Source: Lawsonia intracellularis PHE/MN1-00 | GTDB taxonomy: Bacteria; Desulfobacterota; Desulfovibrionia; Desulfovibrionales; Desulfovibrionaceae | Length of the DNA: 64,000 nt | Direction: 5' to 3' | Assembly (NCBI RefSeq): GCF_000055945.1 | Contig: NC_008011.1 | Location: forward strand, 987,501 to 1,051,500 | Program-made: the position numbers and the translations under genes | Notes under the pieces: generated by a model | Databases searched by the model: none | Told to the model about the DNA's origin: nothing | What the model saw: the letters and a program-made list of their open reading frames with translations, nothing else | In this document: positions 55,378 through 64,000 of the stretch, one piece after another | Position numbering within the stretch: the first letter of the stretch is position 1 | How the letters are laid out: each line of letters begins with the position of its first letter

Positions 55378-55869
55378 TTAAATTAATGATGGCTTTATAG
55401 ATGTGATAGGCTCAAGAATAGATGGTTTTCTAGTGAGAGTTGTAGGTTCTTTTTTAGTTGAGTTTATAGATGCTTGATTAGAATACTCTTTAGGTGTTTC
55501 TGGTTGTCCGTTAAGTTTAAGCTGAGCTTCTTTTTGTATACTAATATCTTTAGATAATTCTTGTTTTTTTATTGAATTTGAAGGCTTAATTCTAGCTTCC
55601 TTTATAGCAGCTTCTTTTTTATTAGAGATTTTTTTATCTTTAGATATAAATGGATTAGAGTTTTTTGGGCTATAGGAGGAAAAAGTTTGCTTGTGTGATA
55701 CATAGGACTTCCATAGTTTATCAGATAGAAGAGTCCTACTTTCTTCGTGCTGTTCTAGTCCAGTATAGGTTGAAGTACTCCCCAAAAATGAGAGACTCAT
55801 TTCTCCAAAGGCATACGGTGTATATATCAAAAGGGAGAGGCTTAGAATAGATAAAAATAGGCGAGTCAT
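55378..55869 (-). CDS. Secreted, low-complexity Lys/Ser/Glu-rich protein
   Basis: A 163-residue protein from the ATG at 55869, which has GGAGG well placed; an in-frame TTG just upstream overlaps that ribosome site. A signal peptide spans about 1-22 (MTRLFLSILSLSLLIYTPYA). The mature part has no cysteines and, after about residue 55, turns into a highly polar region rich in Lys, Glu, Ser, Gln and Pro (KKEAAIKEARIKPSNS), likely disordered. I know no family. It could be exported, periplasmic or cell-wall associated. It is next to an outer-membrane barrel and a broken gene. Confidence 0.72.
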   Translation of the reverse strand: MTRLFLSILSLSLLIYTPYAFGEMSLSFLGSTSTYTGLEQHEESRTLLSDKLWKSYVSHKQTFSSYSPKNSNPFISKDKKISNKKEAAIKEARIKPSNSIKKQELSKDISIQKEAQLKLNGQPETPKEYSNQASINSTKKEPTTLTRKPSILEPITSIKPSLI

Positions 55870-56135
55870 GTTGAGATCCTCCAACTAATTTATGTTTGTT
55901 ACAGACTAGTATCGGTTGAAAGTAGAGAATGTTTAGGGACAGTTTTTATATAAAATCACCATTGATGATGAAATGAAGATATTTATCTGATCTTATAATA
56001 TCGAAAAAATTATCCTTGATTAACAAGGAGTTACTAGGAGCCTATTAATTATAGGTATAGCTCAATGAGTACTTTGTCAGTTCATTGATGAATTTTCTGT
56101 TGGTGCAGAAATATTAAGAAATAGGTGTAGTCCCA

Positions 56136-56375
56136 TTAGCCATACCTATTTATATGGGACTTACGACAATAGAGATGTTAGTAGTTATAGGTGGAGGTGG
56201 TTTATTATACAACATCTAAAAAGTTAACTATAACTTCACTCCTTCAGGTATCTATTCTTATAGTTATTATGTTTTTTTTTTTGCAGAACATATTCGGAAA
56301 CTTTTGGAAGAAACAGAAATTGCTGCACACAAAGTTTTTTCAGGGGTAAAGAATTTTTTAAGAATTAATAACTAA
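56136..56375 (+). pseudogene. Decayed membrane-protein gene, several frameshifts
   Basis: Protein-like stretches lie in different plus-strand frames. 56136-56219 reads LAIPIYMGLTTIEMLVVIGG and on to a stop. 56221-56282 reads KLTITSLLQVSILIVIMFFF. 56283-56375 reads AEHIRKLLEETEIAAHKVFS and ends in TAA. The second and third join if the T11 run at 56272-56282 gains one T, giving a membrane helix followed by a charged helix. No intact start is seen. The parent family is unknown; chance cannot be excluded in such AT-rich DNA. Confidence 0.4.
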
Positions 56376-56421
56376 GTCCAATAGGATCCTAGTAGTCAAA
56401 AATAAGGATCTTATTGGACTT
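56374..56421. repeat. Inverted repeat, 17 bp arms
   Basis: Bases 56374-56390 pair with 56405-56421, with one G-U wobble at 56384/56411. It begins at the stop codon of the decayed frame and lies 25 bp beyond the stop of the minus-strand barrel gene. There is no clear T run on either side, so terminator function is uncertain. Confidence 0.7.
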
Positions 56422-56446
56422 AAAATGCTTAAATTACAATTTGAAG

Positions 56447-57181
56447 TTAGAATGTTAAACGTGCACTTAATATAATTTGATGCATAAATATTTCTTTTGT
56501 TTTTAAACTAGCATTAGCAGTTGCAGTAACAGGTCCTAATGGTAGGAGGTCAACTATTTGACTTTTATTCCAGCTTTTAGTTTCACCTTTACCAAATCCA
56601 GCAAAACGATATCCTAAATCAAGAGCAAAAGTTTCTGAAATTTCATATGAAGTACCTACTGTAGCCATCCAGGCAAAGTTCTTTTTTGTTTTATCATCAA
56701 GTTTTACTTTGATATCGTAGCCTAAGCTATCTATGATAGCATTAGACTTTGTTTTTACACCAGCAATGCCAAGTCCAACACCTATATATGGTGTAAATGG
56801 AGAATCAGTTTTTATATCAAAATATCCGTTTACTAGAAGAGCTCCAAGGGTAATATCCGTCTTTTGCCCATTGTGTTTTATATCCATTTTTTTAAAAAAA
56901 CTAAATTCAAGCTCTGTACGTATAGGAGTTTGAAACATATGATTAAAATCATATCCAACAGCTAATGCTCCCCCAGGAAGTGATTCTGTTTTTTTATGGC
57001 TAACAGAGTCTGAGATAGTTTGTACGTTTACTATACCAATTGTTCCTGTTGTTTTGATATCAACAGGTGCAAATCCCCAAATGAACTTAGGAGCAATATA
57101 TAATCCTGTTTGTTCAGCTGAAGCAATTGTAGGTGATATAGATAATAAACATGCTGAAAGTAAAATCCATAATTTTCTCAT
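56447..57181 (-). CDS. Outer-membrane beta-barrel protein (opacity/OmpW-like)
   Basis: A 244-residue protein with a signal peptide (cleavage near IASAEQ, about residue 22). The mature part alternates polar and hydrophobic residues as in a small eight-stranded barrel. Strand-like pieces are PYIGVGLGIAGVKT, TVGTSYEISETFALDLGYRF and the final IILSARLTF, whose C-terminal Phe is the signal for the Bam assembly machinery. Members of this class are surface proteins or small porins. Exposed on the host-facing surface, it may be an antigen. The ATG has AAAGGAG upstream. Confidence 0.85.
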   Translation of the reverse strand: MRKLWILLSACLLSISPTIASAEQTGLYIAPKFIWGFAPVDIKTTGTIGIVNVQTISDSVSHKKTESLPGGALAVGYDFNHMFQTPIRTELEFSFFKKMDIKHNGQKTDITLGALLVNGYFDIKTDSPFTPYIGVGLGIAGVKTKSNAIIDSLGYDIKVKLDDKTKKNFAWMATVGTSYEISETFALDLGYRFAGFGKGETKSWNKSQIVDLLPLGPVTATANASLKTKEIFMHQIILSARLTF

Positions 57182-57317
57182 TGAATAATTTCTCCTTTAT
57201 GTTAGGGCTTAAATTTTTTAATATACTAAACTATAAAAAAAGTAAATAGGATAATTTGTGAACTTATTTTATTTGTTACAATAGGATAAATTACCTTAAT
57301 AAGGTAAAAGAATTATA

Positions 57318-57346
57318 TTGACATAACATTGTTACAATGTGTAGAA
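57318..57346 (+). promoter_or_regulatory. Probable promoter of tRNA-Ala
   Basis: TTGACA (57318-57323) is a perfect -35. The -10 is poor: TGTAGA after 16 bp or GTAGAA after 17 bp. An alternative -10 is TACAAT (57333-57338) with a weak -35. Confidence 0.45.
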
Positions 57347-57358
57347 GCATCATTAATT

Positions 57359-57434
<76 letters not shown>

Positions 57435-57743
57435 TATTTTTTATAATATATAATAGCTTAATAGTTTAGGTAGCTTTATTATATTAGATTTCTCTTCTTT
57501 TTTAAGATACTTTTTATTGTATAATTTACAGTAGTATCATTGTAATTTTTATTTTAGTTAGATAGTAATAGTAAGAATCATCTTACATTACTATCTAACT
57601 GTAATTAGTTCTGTCATCTTAACTTCTTATCTACTAGCTAAAAATTAATCAGTCTAAAAGACATTATTATAATAATATTACCTAGTAATAGTTATTATAA
57701 TATTCATTACCAGTGGATATAAAGTTTAATTTAGAAGGGTATT
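57435..57743. other. Spacer between tRNA-Ala and zinc-ribbon gene
   Basis: 309 bp of AT-rich DNA with one strong hairpin (57556-57600). No ORF is supportable. Confidence 0.4.
57556..57600. repeat. Strong hairpin, 20 bp stem with one bulge
   Basis: Bases 57556-57576 pair with 57581-57600 leaving loop ATCA and one unpaired A. No T run follows on either strand. It could be a processing site, a small-RNA element or a degenerate terminator. Confidence 0.7.
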
Positions 57744-57917
57744 ATGGCTAACAAGTATAAACTCAAAACGAATAATATGCTTAAGTGTGCTGCATGTGGA
57801 AACAATGAGTTTGAAGAACATCATAAAGAGAAAGAAGGAAAAGAAAAGTGGATCTATGTTTGCTCAAAGTGTGGATTGATGATGAAATTTATTAATCAGT
57901 TGAACGTTGAAAGTTAA
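57744..57917 (+). CDS. 57-residue zinc-ribbon protein
   Basis: A small gene with AGAAGGG before the ATG. The protein has two CxxC knuckles, Cys15/Cys18 (CAAC) and Cys40/Cys43 (CSKC), separated by a very charged stretch (EEHHKEKEGKEKW). It is therefore a zinc ribbon, like many short nucleic-acid or protein-binding factors. It is followed by its own terminator 13 bp after the stop. The specific role is unknown. Confidence 0.8.
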   Translation: MANKYKLKTNNMLKCAACGNNEFEEHHKEKEGKEKWIYVCSKCGLMMKFINQLNVES

Positions 57918-57929
57918 TAGCCAGGAAGG

Positions 57930-57955
57930 AGGGGAGTGAGCTCCCCTTTATTTAT
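57930..57955 (+). terminator. Terminator of the zinc-ribbon gene
   Basis: AGGGGAG (57930-57936) pairs with CTCCCCT (57941-57947) around loop TGAG, followed by TTATTTAT. Confidence 0.8.
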
Positions 57956-58045
57956 GCCTGTAATATTGTACCAGAGTATATTAATTTGGAATTAAACTAA
58001 GGATGAGCTATGTAACTTCATTTAACTTTGAGTATTGGAGGTCCT

Positions 58046-60313
58046 ATGGGTAATAACAATAATGATAATGGAATATCAGTTAATTCTCTACCATTTAGAG
58101 ATGGGAAGTCAGCAGAACCACACTATTCTAATACTATCCCCCAAAGTAAATATAAAATTTCTCAAAGACCAACACCACCTGGAGTTGAGCCTATGACTTC
58201 AGGTTCATTTAAAACTCCAGATAATACTACAGAAAAGATTAAGGCTATGGACTCAGTTCGTGTCAATGGTCATGATATGGCTATTACAACTAATCTTGGC
58301 GTAAAAATAGCTAATAATCAAAATACACTTAGGGCAGGAGTACGTGGTCCATCGTTACTAGAAGATTTTCATCTTCATGAGAAGTTAGCACACTTCCATC
58401 GTGAAAGAATTCCTGAGCGAGTTGTACATGCAAGGGGGTCAGGAGCTTATGGATATTTTCAAGTATATAAATCAATGAGGCAATATACAAAAGCTGCTTT
58501 TCTTCAGGATCCAGGAGTCAAAACGCCAGTTTTTGTTCGTTTTTCTACTGTACAAGGTTTTAGGGGTTCTCCTGATACTGCAAGAGATTTACGAGGCTGG
58601 GCAACAAAGTTTTATACTCAAGAAGGTAACTTTGACTTAGTAGGTAATAATACAGCTGTATTTTTTATACAAGATGCTATCAAATTCCCAGATTTTGTGC
58701 ATGCTGTAAAACCTGAACCACATAATGAGGTTCCTCAAGGACAGTCTGCACATGATAATTTTTGGGATTATGTATCATTACAACCTGAAACATTGCATAA
58801 TGTTATGTGGGCTATGTCTGATCGTGGTATTCCAAGGAGCTATCGCATGATGGAAGGGTTTGGCATACATACATTTAGACTTATTAATGAGCAGGATAAA
58901 AGTTGTTTTGTTCGTTTTCATTGGAAGCCAGTGTATGGTACTAGTTCTCTTCTTTGGGATGAAGCACAAATTCTTACAGGACGTGATCCTGATTTTCATC
59001 GTAAGGATCTTTGGCAAGCAATTGAAGCTGGGGATTATCCTGAGTATGAGTTAGGACTACAAATTATTCCAGAAGAAGATGAGCATAAATTTGACTTTGA
59101 TATTTTAGACGCTACAAAGTTAATCCCAGAAGCATTAGTCCCTATAGAACTTGTAGGGAAAATGGTATTAAACCGTAATCCAGATAATTTTTTTGCAGAG
59201 ACTGAACAAGCTGCATTCTGTCCTGCTAATATTGTACCTGGGATTGATTTTTCAGATGATCCACTCTTACAAGGCCGTATTTTTTCTTATTTTGATACTC
59301 AATTGCATAGATTAGGTGGGCCAAATTTTAATGAAATACCTATAAATAGGCCTATTTGTCCTGTTACTAATCAACAGCGTGATGGAAATCATCGTATGCA
59401 AATTGATTCTACTGTTGCTAATTATGAGCCAAATACTGTAAGTGGAAATTGGCCTCGTGAAGTACAACCATCAGAGCATGGTGGAGGGTTTACTACATAT
59501 AAAAGTAAAGTTGAAGGGACTAAAGTACGTGAGCGTAGTCCATCTTTTTTTGACTATTACTCACAACCACGCTTATTTTGGTTAAGTCAAACAGCCCCAG
59601 AACAAAAGCATATAATTGATGCATTTAGTTTTGAGCTTAGCAAGGTAATGCGACCATATATACGGGAGCGTATAGTAGATTTACTTAGTTATATAGATCG
59701 TGATCTTGCTAAAGGTGTTGCTACTAATCTTGGTTTAACTTTAAGTCAAGAACAATTGTCATACGATCTTCCTAAGCCAGTAAATGGATTAACTAGTGAT
59801 CCATCGCTTAGTTTATACGCTAAAAATAAACAAAATATAAAATCAAGACGAGTAGCACTACTTGTTGCAGATGGTGTAAGTAAGGAGTCAATAGAAACTA
59901 TTAGCAATATGTTACATAAAGAAGGAGTATATCCACAGTTTTTTGCGCCACATATGGGAAGTATTAAGACGGAAGAGGGTAATGAAATAACAGTTGATGG
60001 TACTATTGAAGGGAATCCTTCAGTTGTTGTAGATGCTGTTATTGTTCCTCAAGGGAAACAAAGTCTAAATACATTATTAAATGATGGCAATGCAAAATAT
60101 TATTTATGTCAAGCATATAAACACCTTAAGCCTATAGGGCTTCCTGGAAATACAAAAGAAATGCTTAGCTATATAGGGTTATCAGAAAATGATATTGATG
60201 AAGGATTAGTATTGGCTCCTGATAGTCCAAAAATGATAGGAAAATTTATAGATGCTATGAAACAACATAGGATATGGTCTAGAGAATCTAAGATAACAAG
60301 CTTCTCTGCATGA
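58046..60313 (+). CDS. katE: Large-subunit catalase (HPII type) with C-terminal DJ-1/PfpI-like domain
   Basis: Breaks down hydrogen peroxide. From the ATG at 58046 (GGAGG upstream) the protein is 755 residues, close to E. coli KatE at 753. Distal His128 ([13 protein letters not shown]) and haem-ligand Tyr415 (RIFSYFDTQ) fall on exactly the E. coli numbers, which supports this start over an in-frame TTG at 58028. The core also contains [15 protein letters not shown]. From about 600 a flavodoxin-like domain follows ([16 protein letters not shown]), the clade 2 hallmark. It is likely monocistronic between two terminators and protects against host or metabolic peroxide. Confidence 0.96.
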   Translation: MGNNNNDNGISVNSLPFRDGKSAEPHYSNTIPQSKYKISQRPTPPGVEPMTSGSFKTPDNTTEKIKAMDSVRVNGHDMAITTNLGVKIANNQNTLRAGVRGPSLLEDFHLHEKLAHFHRERIPERVVHARGSGAYGYFQVYKSMRQYTKAAFLQDPGVKTPVFVRFSTVQGFRGSPDTARDLRGWATKFYTQEGNFDLVGNNTAVFFIQDAIKFPDFVHAVKPEPHNEVPQGQSAHDNFWDYVSLQPETLHNVMWAMSDRGIPRSYRMMEGFGIHTFRLINEQDKSCFVRFHWKPVYGTSSLLWDEAQILTGRDPDFHRKDLWQAIEAGDYPEYELGLQIIPEEDEHKFDFDILDATKLIPEALVPIELVGKMVLNRNPDNFFAETEQAAFCPANIVPGIDFSDDPLLQGRIFSYFDTQLHRLGGPNFNEIPINRPICPVTNQQRDGNHRMQIDSTVANYEPNTVSGNWPREVQPSEHGGGFTTYKSKVEGTKVRERSPSFFDYYSQPRLFWLSQTAPEQKHIIDAFSFELSKVMRPYIRERIVDLLSYIDRDLAKGVATNLGLTLSQEQLSYDLPKPVNGLTSDPSLSLYAKNKQNIKSRRVALLVADGVSKESIETISNMLHKEGVYPQFFAPHMGSIKTEEGNEITVDGTIEGNPSVVVDAVIVPQGKQSLNTLLNDGNAKYYLCQAYKHLKPIGLPGNTKEMLSYIGLSENDIDEGLVLAPDSPKMIGKFIDAMKQHRIWSRESKITSFSA

Positions 60314-60341
60314 GTATGTAATTATTTATAAGTAACTGCTA

Positions 60342-60392
60342 AAGAGCTCTCTTTTTATAAGGGAGTTCTTGTATATTTTTTTATTTTTATAC
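60342..60392 (+). terminator. Terminator of katE
   Basis: AAGAGCTCTC (60342-60351) pairs with GGGAGTTCTT (60361-60370) with two G-U pairs, then an A/T-rich tail with T7 and T5 runs. Confidence 0.8.
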
Positions 60393-61293
60393 TAACCTAG
60401 TGTTTAACTTCATTATTTAATTTTGTTATATAAATTTTAATATATATATATTATCTATAAGACGAAAATAAATTAGATAGTTATACCTAAATATACTATA
60501 TTAAATTTTGTTAATTACTAGTTATTTAATAAGTTTTACCTATTAAATAAACTATACAAAATTAGTAAAAATTTTTACTAATGATTAAATATTATAGTTT
60601 ATTATATTACTTATGTTATTTAAAGAATATATTAATTAGTATGTATAAAATAAGATTTCTATTTCTAACAATATTAGAATTAATATATTTTATTATAAAT
60701 TACTAAAAACAAAAGGGAAAAATATTTTTAATAATAGAATAATAGATAAATACTTTTATATTTAGATGAACTAAGTTGATATATTGAAATTTATCATAGT
60801 ATTGATACATTTTAAATTATGTTAATTTAGTACATAAAATAATTTTTAAAATGTTACAAAAAGTTTTATTTTTACAATTATTATATCAGTAAATTGTAAG
60901 TCTCATAATATTTGAACTATAAAAATATTGTGAGACTTCTTAATATGTTAGAAGAAACATAAGCTTTTTATATTAATTTAATAACATATTTTATTATATG
61001 CTTAACTAGACATATTCAACCATGTAGCTATATTCAAATACTATAATAAATTTTAATAATTTTTACTTATTATATATACATTATATAAAATAATTTTGTA
61101 TGGTTAATTTTATTAAAATTAATATAATTATATATGCTTAAAATTATAGTAAATTCTTATTTATAATATCAAATATAACCTATTACTATTTTTAGAATAA
61201 AGATTAACTTAGTTACAGTGAAGTGTAATGTTTATATATAGATACAATATATTTTTCCACCATATTAAAAAAAGTTATATTATATAACTAAAT
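60393..61293. other. 900 bp AT-rich region without genes
   Basis: G+C is extremely low and stops are frequent in all frames. No ribosome site is paired with a useful frame. The only structured element is the hairpin at 60898. The right end must hold the chemoreceptor promoter. This is probably decayed DNA. Confidence 0.5.
60898..60938. repeat. Isolated hairpin, 16 bp stem
   Basis: Bases 60898-60913 pair with 60923-60938, with a single T-G wobble, around a 9-base loop. It lies in gene-free DNA without a T run, 585 bp after katE and about 430 bp before the chemoreceptor gene. Confidence 0.65.
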
Positions 61294-61371
61294 TTGATTA
61301 TTATTGATGATGCATGGCCTTCAAGCAATTGTGATTTTACTTTGTGTAGAATTAATATGGAGGATTCCAAT

Positions 61372-63129
61372 ATGCGCTGGAAAGATATTTCTATTTTTAA
61401 AAAGTTATTAATAGGCTTTTCTATAGTTATTCTTGCAGGGGTTATTGGGCTTGCAAATGATTATTTTGAAGTGACTAGGATTCGAAATATTACAGATCAA
61501 GTCTTATTAGCTGTTAATTATAGAAAAGCTATTTTGAATGCTGAAGTTGCACACCTTACATGGGTAAATAAAGTTGCTAACTATCTTATTGAAAGGGGGA
61601 AAAATGAATTACATGTTGAGTTAAATGATCATCTATGTACATTTGGTAAGTTACTTTATGGGGAGCAACGGAAAGAAATAGAAGAACGTATACCAGAAAC
61701 TAAGTCTTTATTTCTTTTTATAGAGGGACCACACAACCGTCTTCATCAATCTGTTATTGGCATCACAGCTGCTATGGGAGAAGGTAAAATAAATGAAGCA
61801 TCACAAATTTTTCAGAATGTTACTTTAAAAGAACTTGATCTTATTCGAACAACTCTTAATAAGCTTGTTGTCGTTTTTGATGCTAGGTCTACAGTTCTTG
61901 AAGATTCACTTATAAATACAATCCATTTTGCATTAGTCGTTATATTATTATGTGTAGCTGTGATGCTAATTGGTGGTTTACTTTTATCTTTATTCCTTGG
62001 AAGAAGTATTGTTAGACCAATATGGAAGCTAGTAGCTTATGCTCATGAAGTAAGTGAAGGAAATTTAAAAGATCCAACATTAAATCAAAAAGATGAAGTT
62101 GGTCAGCTTGCAGGAACATTAGGAATAATGGTTAATAAACTTAAGAAAACTATTGAAGAAGCAAATATGAAGGCAGATGAGGCCTATAGAAAGGAAGAAG
62201 AAGCAAATGCAGCACGTGTAAATACAGAGTCTGCTATCCAGGAAGTAAAAAAGAAACAGCAAGAGCTACAAGATGTTACAGTTCAATTAAAAGGTGTTGT
62301 AGATGTTCTTAGTAGTGCATCAAAAGAAATGTCTACACAAATTGAAACATCTGAAAGGGGAGCAATTTTACAAGCAAAACGTATTAATGAAACTGCAACA
62401 GCTATGTCAGAAATGAGTTCATCTGTTTTAGAAGTTGCTCGAAATGCAAATGTAGCAGCAGAACTTTCTGCAGAAGCACGTACTCGAGCTGAAGAAGGAT
62501 CTGGCATTATGAATAATGCAGTAGAAAGTATTTATGAAGTCCAAAAGCATTCTTTGATGCTTAAAGAAGATATGCAGATTTTAACACAACATGCACAGAA
62601 TATTGATCAAATTATGAGTGTTATTTCAGACATTGCTGATCAGACAAATTTATTGGCACTTAATGCTGCAATAGAGGCGGCTAGAGCAGGAGAAGCTGGG
62701 CGAGGATTTGCTGTTGTAGCTGATGAAGTTCGTAAGTTAGCTGAAAAAACAATTACTTCTACTGCAGATGTAGGTAAAGCTATTGGTGCTATTCAGCATA
62801 GTGTTGAGAAAAACATGGGACAGGTTGATAAAACCGTTCAGTCTATTGAGTCAACTACAGATTTATCAACTAAGGCAGGAGAGTTATTGAGAAATATTCA
62901 AGAGATGGTAGAATCCACAGCAAGTCAGGTACGTTCAATTGCTACAGCTTCTGAAAAACAGTCTGCTACAAGTGAAGAGATTAGTTCTTCTATTGAAGAA
63001 GTAAATCAAGTTGCAAAAGAAACTGCTTCTGCAATGGTTTCTTTAAATAAAGCTATGGTAGATCTTGCTGCTCAAAGTCGGGGATTACAAGAACTCATTA
63101 GAAAGTTGGAACAAGAGACAATAGGATAA
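61372..63129 (+). CDS. Methyl-accepting chemotaxis protein with periplasmic CZB zinc-binding domain
   Basis: Transmembrane chemoreceptor that signals to CheA. I start it at the ATG at 61372, 7-8 bases after GGAGG, giving 585 residues; an in-frame start further upstream is poorly supported. TM1 lies near 12-31 and TM2 near 185-208. Between them is a CZB-type domain with His61 (AHLTW), Cys89 (HLCTFGK), His121 and His125 (GPHNRLH), the usual zinc ligands. A HAMP domain follows, then a long coiled coil and the signalling tip ([20 protein letters not shown]). CZB receptors sense zinc or oxidants such as hypochlorous acid. katE lies next upstream, on the same strand. Confidence 0.88.
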   Translation: MRWKDISIFKKLLIGFSIVILAGVIGLANDYFEVTRIRNITDQVLLAVNYRKAILNAEVAHLTWVNKVANYLIERGKNELHVELNDHLCTFGKLLYGEQRKEIEERIPETKSLFLFIEGPHNRLHQSVIGITAAMGEGKINEASQIFQNVTLKELDLIRTTLNKLVVVFDARSTVLEDSLINTIHFALVVILLCVAVMLIGGLLLSLFLGRSIVRPIWKLVAYAHEVSEGNLKDPTLNQKDEVGQLAGTLGIMVNKLKKTIEEANMKADEAYRKEEEANAARVNTESAIQEVKKKQQELQDVTVQLKGVVDVLSSASKEMSTQIETSERGAILQAKRINETATAMSEMSSSVLEVARNANVAAELSAEARTRAEEGSGIMNNAVESIYEVQKHSLMLKEDMQILTQHAQNIDQIMSVISDIADQTNLLALNAAIEAARAGEAGRGFAVVADEVRKLAEKTITSTADVGKAIGAIQHSVEKNMGQVDKTVQSIESTTDLSTKAGELLRNIQEMVESTASQVRSIATASEKQSATSEEISSSIEEVNQVAKETASAMVSLNKAMVDLAAQSRGLQELIRKLEQETIG

Positions 63130-63136
63130 TGATATA

Positions 63137-63208
63137 CAAAAGTTTATCCTAGTATTAGATAGAGATGTTTTTACTTCTTTATCTAAGACTAGGGACTTTT
63201 ATTTTTAG
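63137..63208 (+). terminator. Terminator of the chemoreceptor gene
   Basis: An imperfect long hairpin: left arm AAAAGT, CCTAGT, TTAGATA (from 63138) and right arm TATCTAA, ACTAGG, ACTTTT (to about 63201), then TTTTTAG. Confidence 0.65.
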
Positions 63209-63245
63209 TAACTAATAGAACTTAATAATTAATTATTCTAGATAA

Positions 63246-64000
63246 TTACTTTTCACTCCAAAAAACTCTACCATTTTTTACTTTAAGCCTTCCAAGTGGA
63301 AGTTCTTTCCAAAATAGTGGGACTTCTTTACCTTTAAAATCTGTCATTATGCTTTGTCCTTGTGTAATTTTTTCAAGTTGTTGAACGTTATCAATATGTA
63401 AACAATAAGCTAGGTCTGTTGTTGATTGTAATAGACGTAGCCGTGGTGAAGGTAAGATATTTGTCTTTGATGTTTTACCAATAATAGGGCCTTGCCAATA
63501 TAGAGTATAGGGTAAATAAGTTAAGGCAGCATGAGGAATAAAATGGAGATTAGAGTTGAAGTCAACAAGATTTCCTTGTGGTAATTTAGTTATATCAATG
63601 CCAAAAGGTCCAAGGGTATCTAATGAATAGTGAGGATATGAAGATATATCTATTTTTTCATTAGTAGTATCAATTTTGGTTGTATTTTTACCAGGCTTTT
63701 GAAGACAAGCAATAAAAAATCCTTGAGAGTCATGGGTATTAGGTAAACGGATTACCCCTTCATAAGAGGGTGATATAGGTTTTATAACAGAGAATCCTAA
63801 AGGGAGTTCAAGCGGGATTAATTTTAATCCAAGGTTAGTTATAGCAAATTGTATTTGTGCTTCATTTTCATCTATATTAGTTGTACATGTGGAGTAAACA
63901 ATTTTCCCCCCGGGGATTAATAGACGTGTTGCCTCTGTAAGAAGTTTTTTTTGTAAAATAATAAGTGGATTAATTCGTTCTCCCTGCCAAATTTTTGTAA
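63246..64000 (-). CDS. RsmB/NOL1-NOP2-Sun type rRNA cytosine-C5 methyltransferase (5' end outside window)
   Basis: The minus strand is open from the window edge to TAA at 63246-63248, giving 250 visible residues of a C-terminal part. The start includes IPGGKIVYSTCTTNIDENE, where Cys of STCT is the methyltransferase catalytic cysteine and the following acidic/Asn residues match the family. RLPNTHDSQGFFIACLQK is the other hallmark, seen near the end of the catalytic domain. About 130 further residues form a PUA-like tail (LPLGRLKVKNGRVFW). Which rRNA site is modified cannot be told: RsmB, RsmF or a YebU/YccW relative are all possible. Confidence 0.85.
   Translation of the reverse strand, partial: TKIWQGERINPLIILQKKLLTEATRLLIPGGKIVYSTCTTNIDENEAQIQFAITNLGLKLIPLELPLGFSVIKPISPSYEGVIRLPNTHDSQGFFIACLQKPGKNTTKIDTTNEKIDISSYPHYSLDTLGPFGIDITKLPQGNLVDFNSNLHFIPHAALTYLPYTLYWQGPIIGKTSKTNILPSPRLRLLQSTTDLAYCLHIDNVQQLEKITQGQSIMTDFKGKEVPLFWKELPLGRLKVKNGRVFWSEK

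Noticed and set aside
56136-56219. Resemblance of PIYMGLTTIEM to the GLTRP-type start of VirB3/TrbD secretion proteins
   Set aside because: Only a few residues agree, the rest does not follow, and no other type IV secretion gene is present.

Overview
The window reads as a piece of chromosome from a small-genome, AT-rich relative of Desulfovibrio, most probably Lawsonia intracellularis or a close relative. That assignment is inference, made without a database search. It rests on low G+C throughout, deltaproteobacterial gene content and order (tig-clpP-clpX-lon; zapA-6S RNA-rny), a pseudouridine synthase fused to dephospho-CoA kinase, AT-rich intergenic stretches that look like decayed DNA, and a mix of free-living-type envelope genes with a stripped-down metabolism.

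Layout. 0-6 kb: proteostasis block tig (cut by the window edge), clpP, clpX, lon. 6-9.2 kb: an unknown gene, a VKOR-thioredoxin membrane protein, and queC-queE (queuosine precursor synthesis). 9.3-14 kb: glmU, a coiled-coil gene, zapA, 6S RNA, rny, and a glycosyltransferase. 14-18 kb: a YjiH/YjiG-like membrane pair and a menaquinone block menI-menB-menE, then tRNA-Thr. 18-22 kb: a small secreted protein, a Bax-inhibitor-1-like protein, a phosphate transporter with its DUF47 partner, and a gene-poor 1.4 kb holding one 32-residue membrane peptide gene. 22.7-28.7 kb: the rluD-coaE fusion, a parS site surrounded by simple repeats, parA-parB, a heptose kinase and hemW. 29-32 kb: pyrB-pyrC with a candidate attenuator leader, and a FAH-family enzyme. 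32.4-41.7 kb: miaB, a PHP-fold protein that has lost its metal ligands, an M24 peptidase, two LPS-type genes, rpmB, an LpoA-like lipoprotein and gpsA. 42-46 kb: the potABCD polyamine importer. 46.3-49.7 kb: a Mu-like prophage remnant. 50-54 kb: a 902-residue membrane protein with a zinc knuckle, then murA. 54-58 kb: tRNA-His, xthA, an unknown secreted protein, a broken gene, an outer-membrane barrel, tRNA-Ala and a 57-residue zinc ribbon. 58-64 kb: a long-form catalase, about 1 kb of empty AT-rich DNA, a chemoreceptor with a zinc-binding sensor, and the 3' end of an RsmB-type rRNA methyltransferase.

How the genes work together. Trigger factor, ClpXP and Lon form a folding and degradation block. 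GlmU, MurA, the LpoA-like protein, the heptose kinase, the glycosyltransferases, the O-antigen-ligase-like protein and GpsA build the envelope. MenI, MenB and MenE supply part of menaquinone synthesis, which the VKOR-like protein could use as electron acceptor. Polyamine import and phosphate import, catalase and an outer-membrane barrel fit life in a host.

The signals most worth following are the duplicated-module, zinc-knuckle, TPR membrane protein (49998-52706); a parS site and repeat tracts including a 33-T run beside the parAB promoter; the Mu remnant that keeps a complete repressor and its operator-like dyads; the pyrB leader; and the PHP-fold protein with no ligands. No restriction, CRISPR, toxin-antitoxin or clear anti-phage system was seen.
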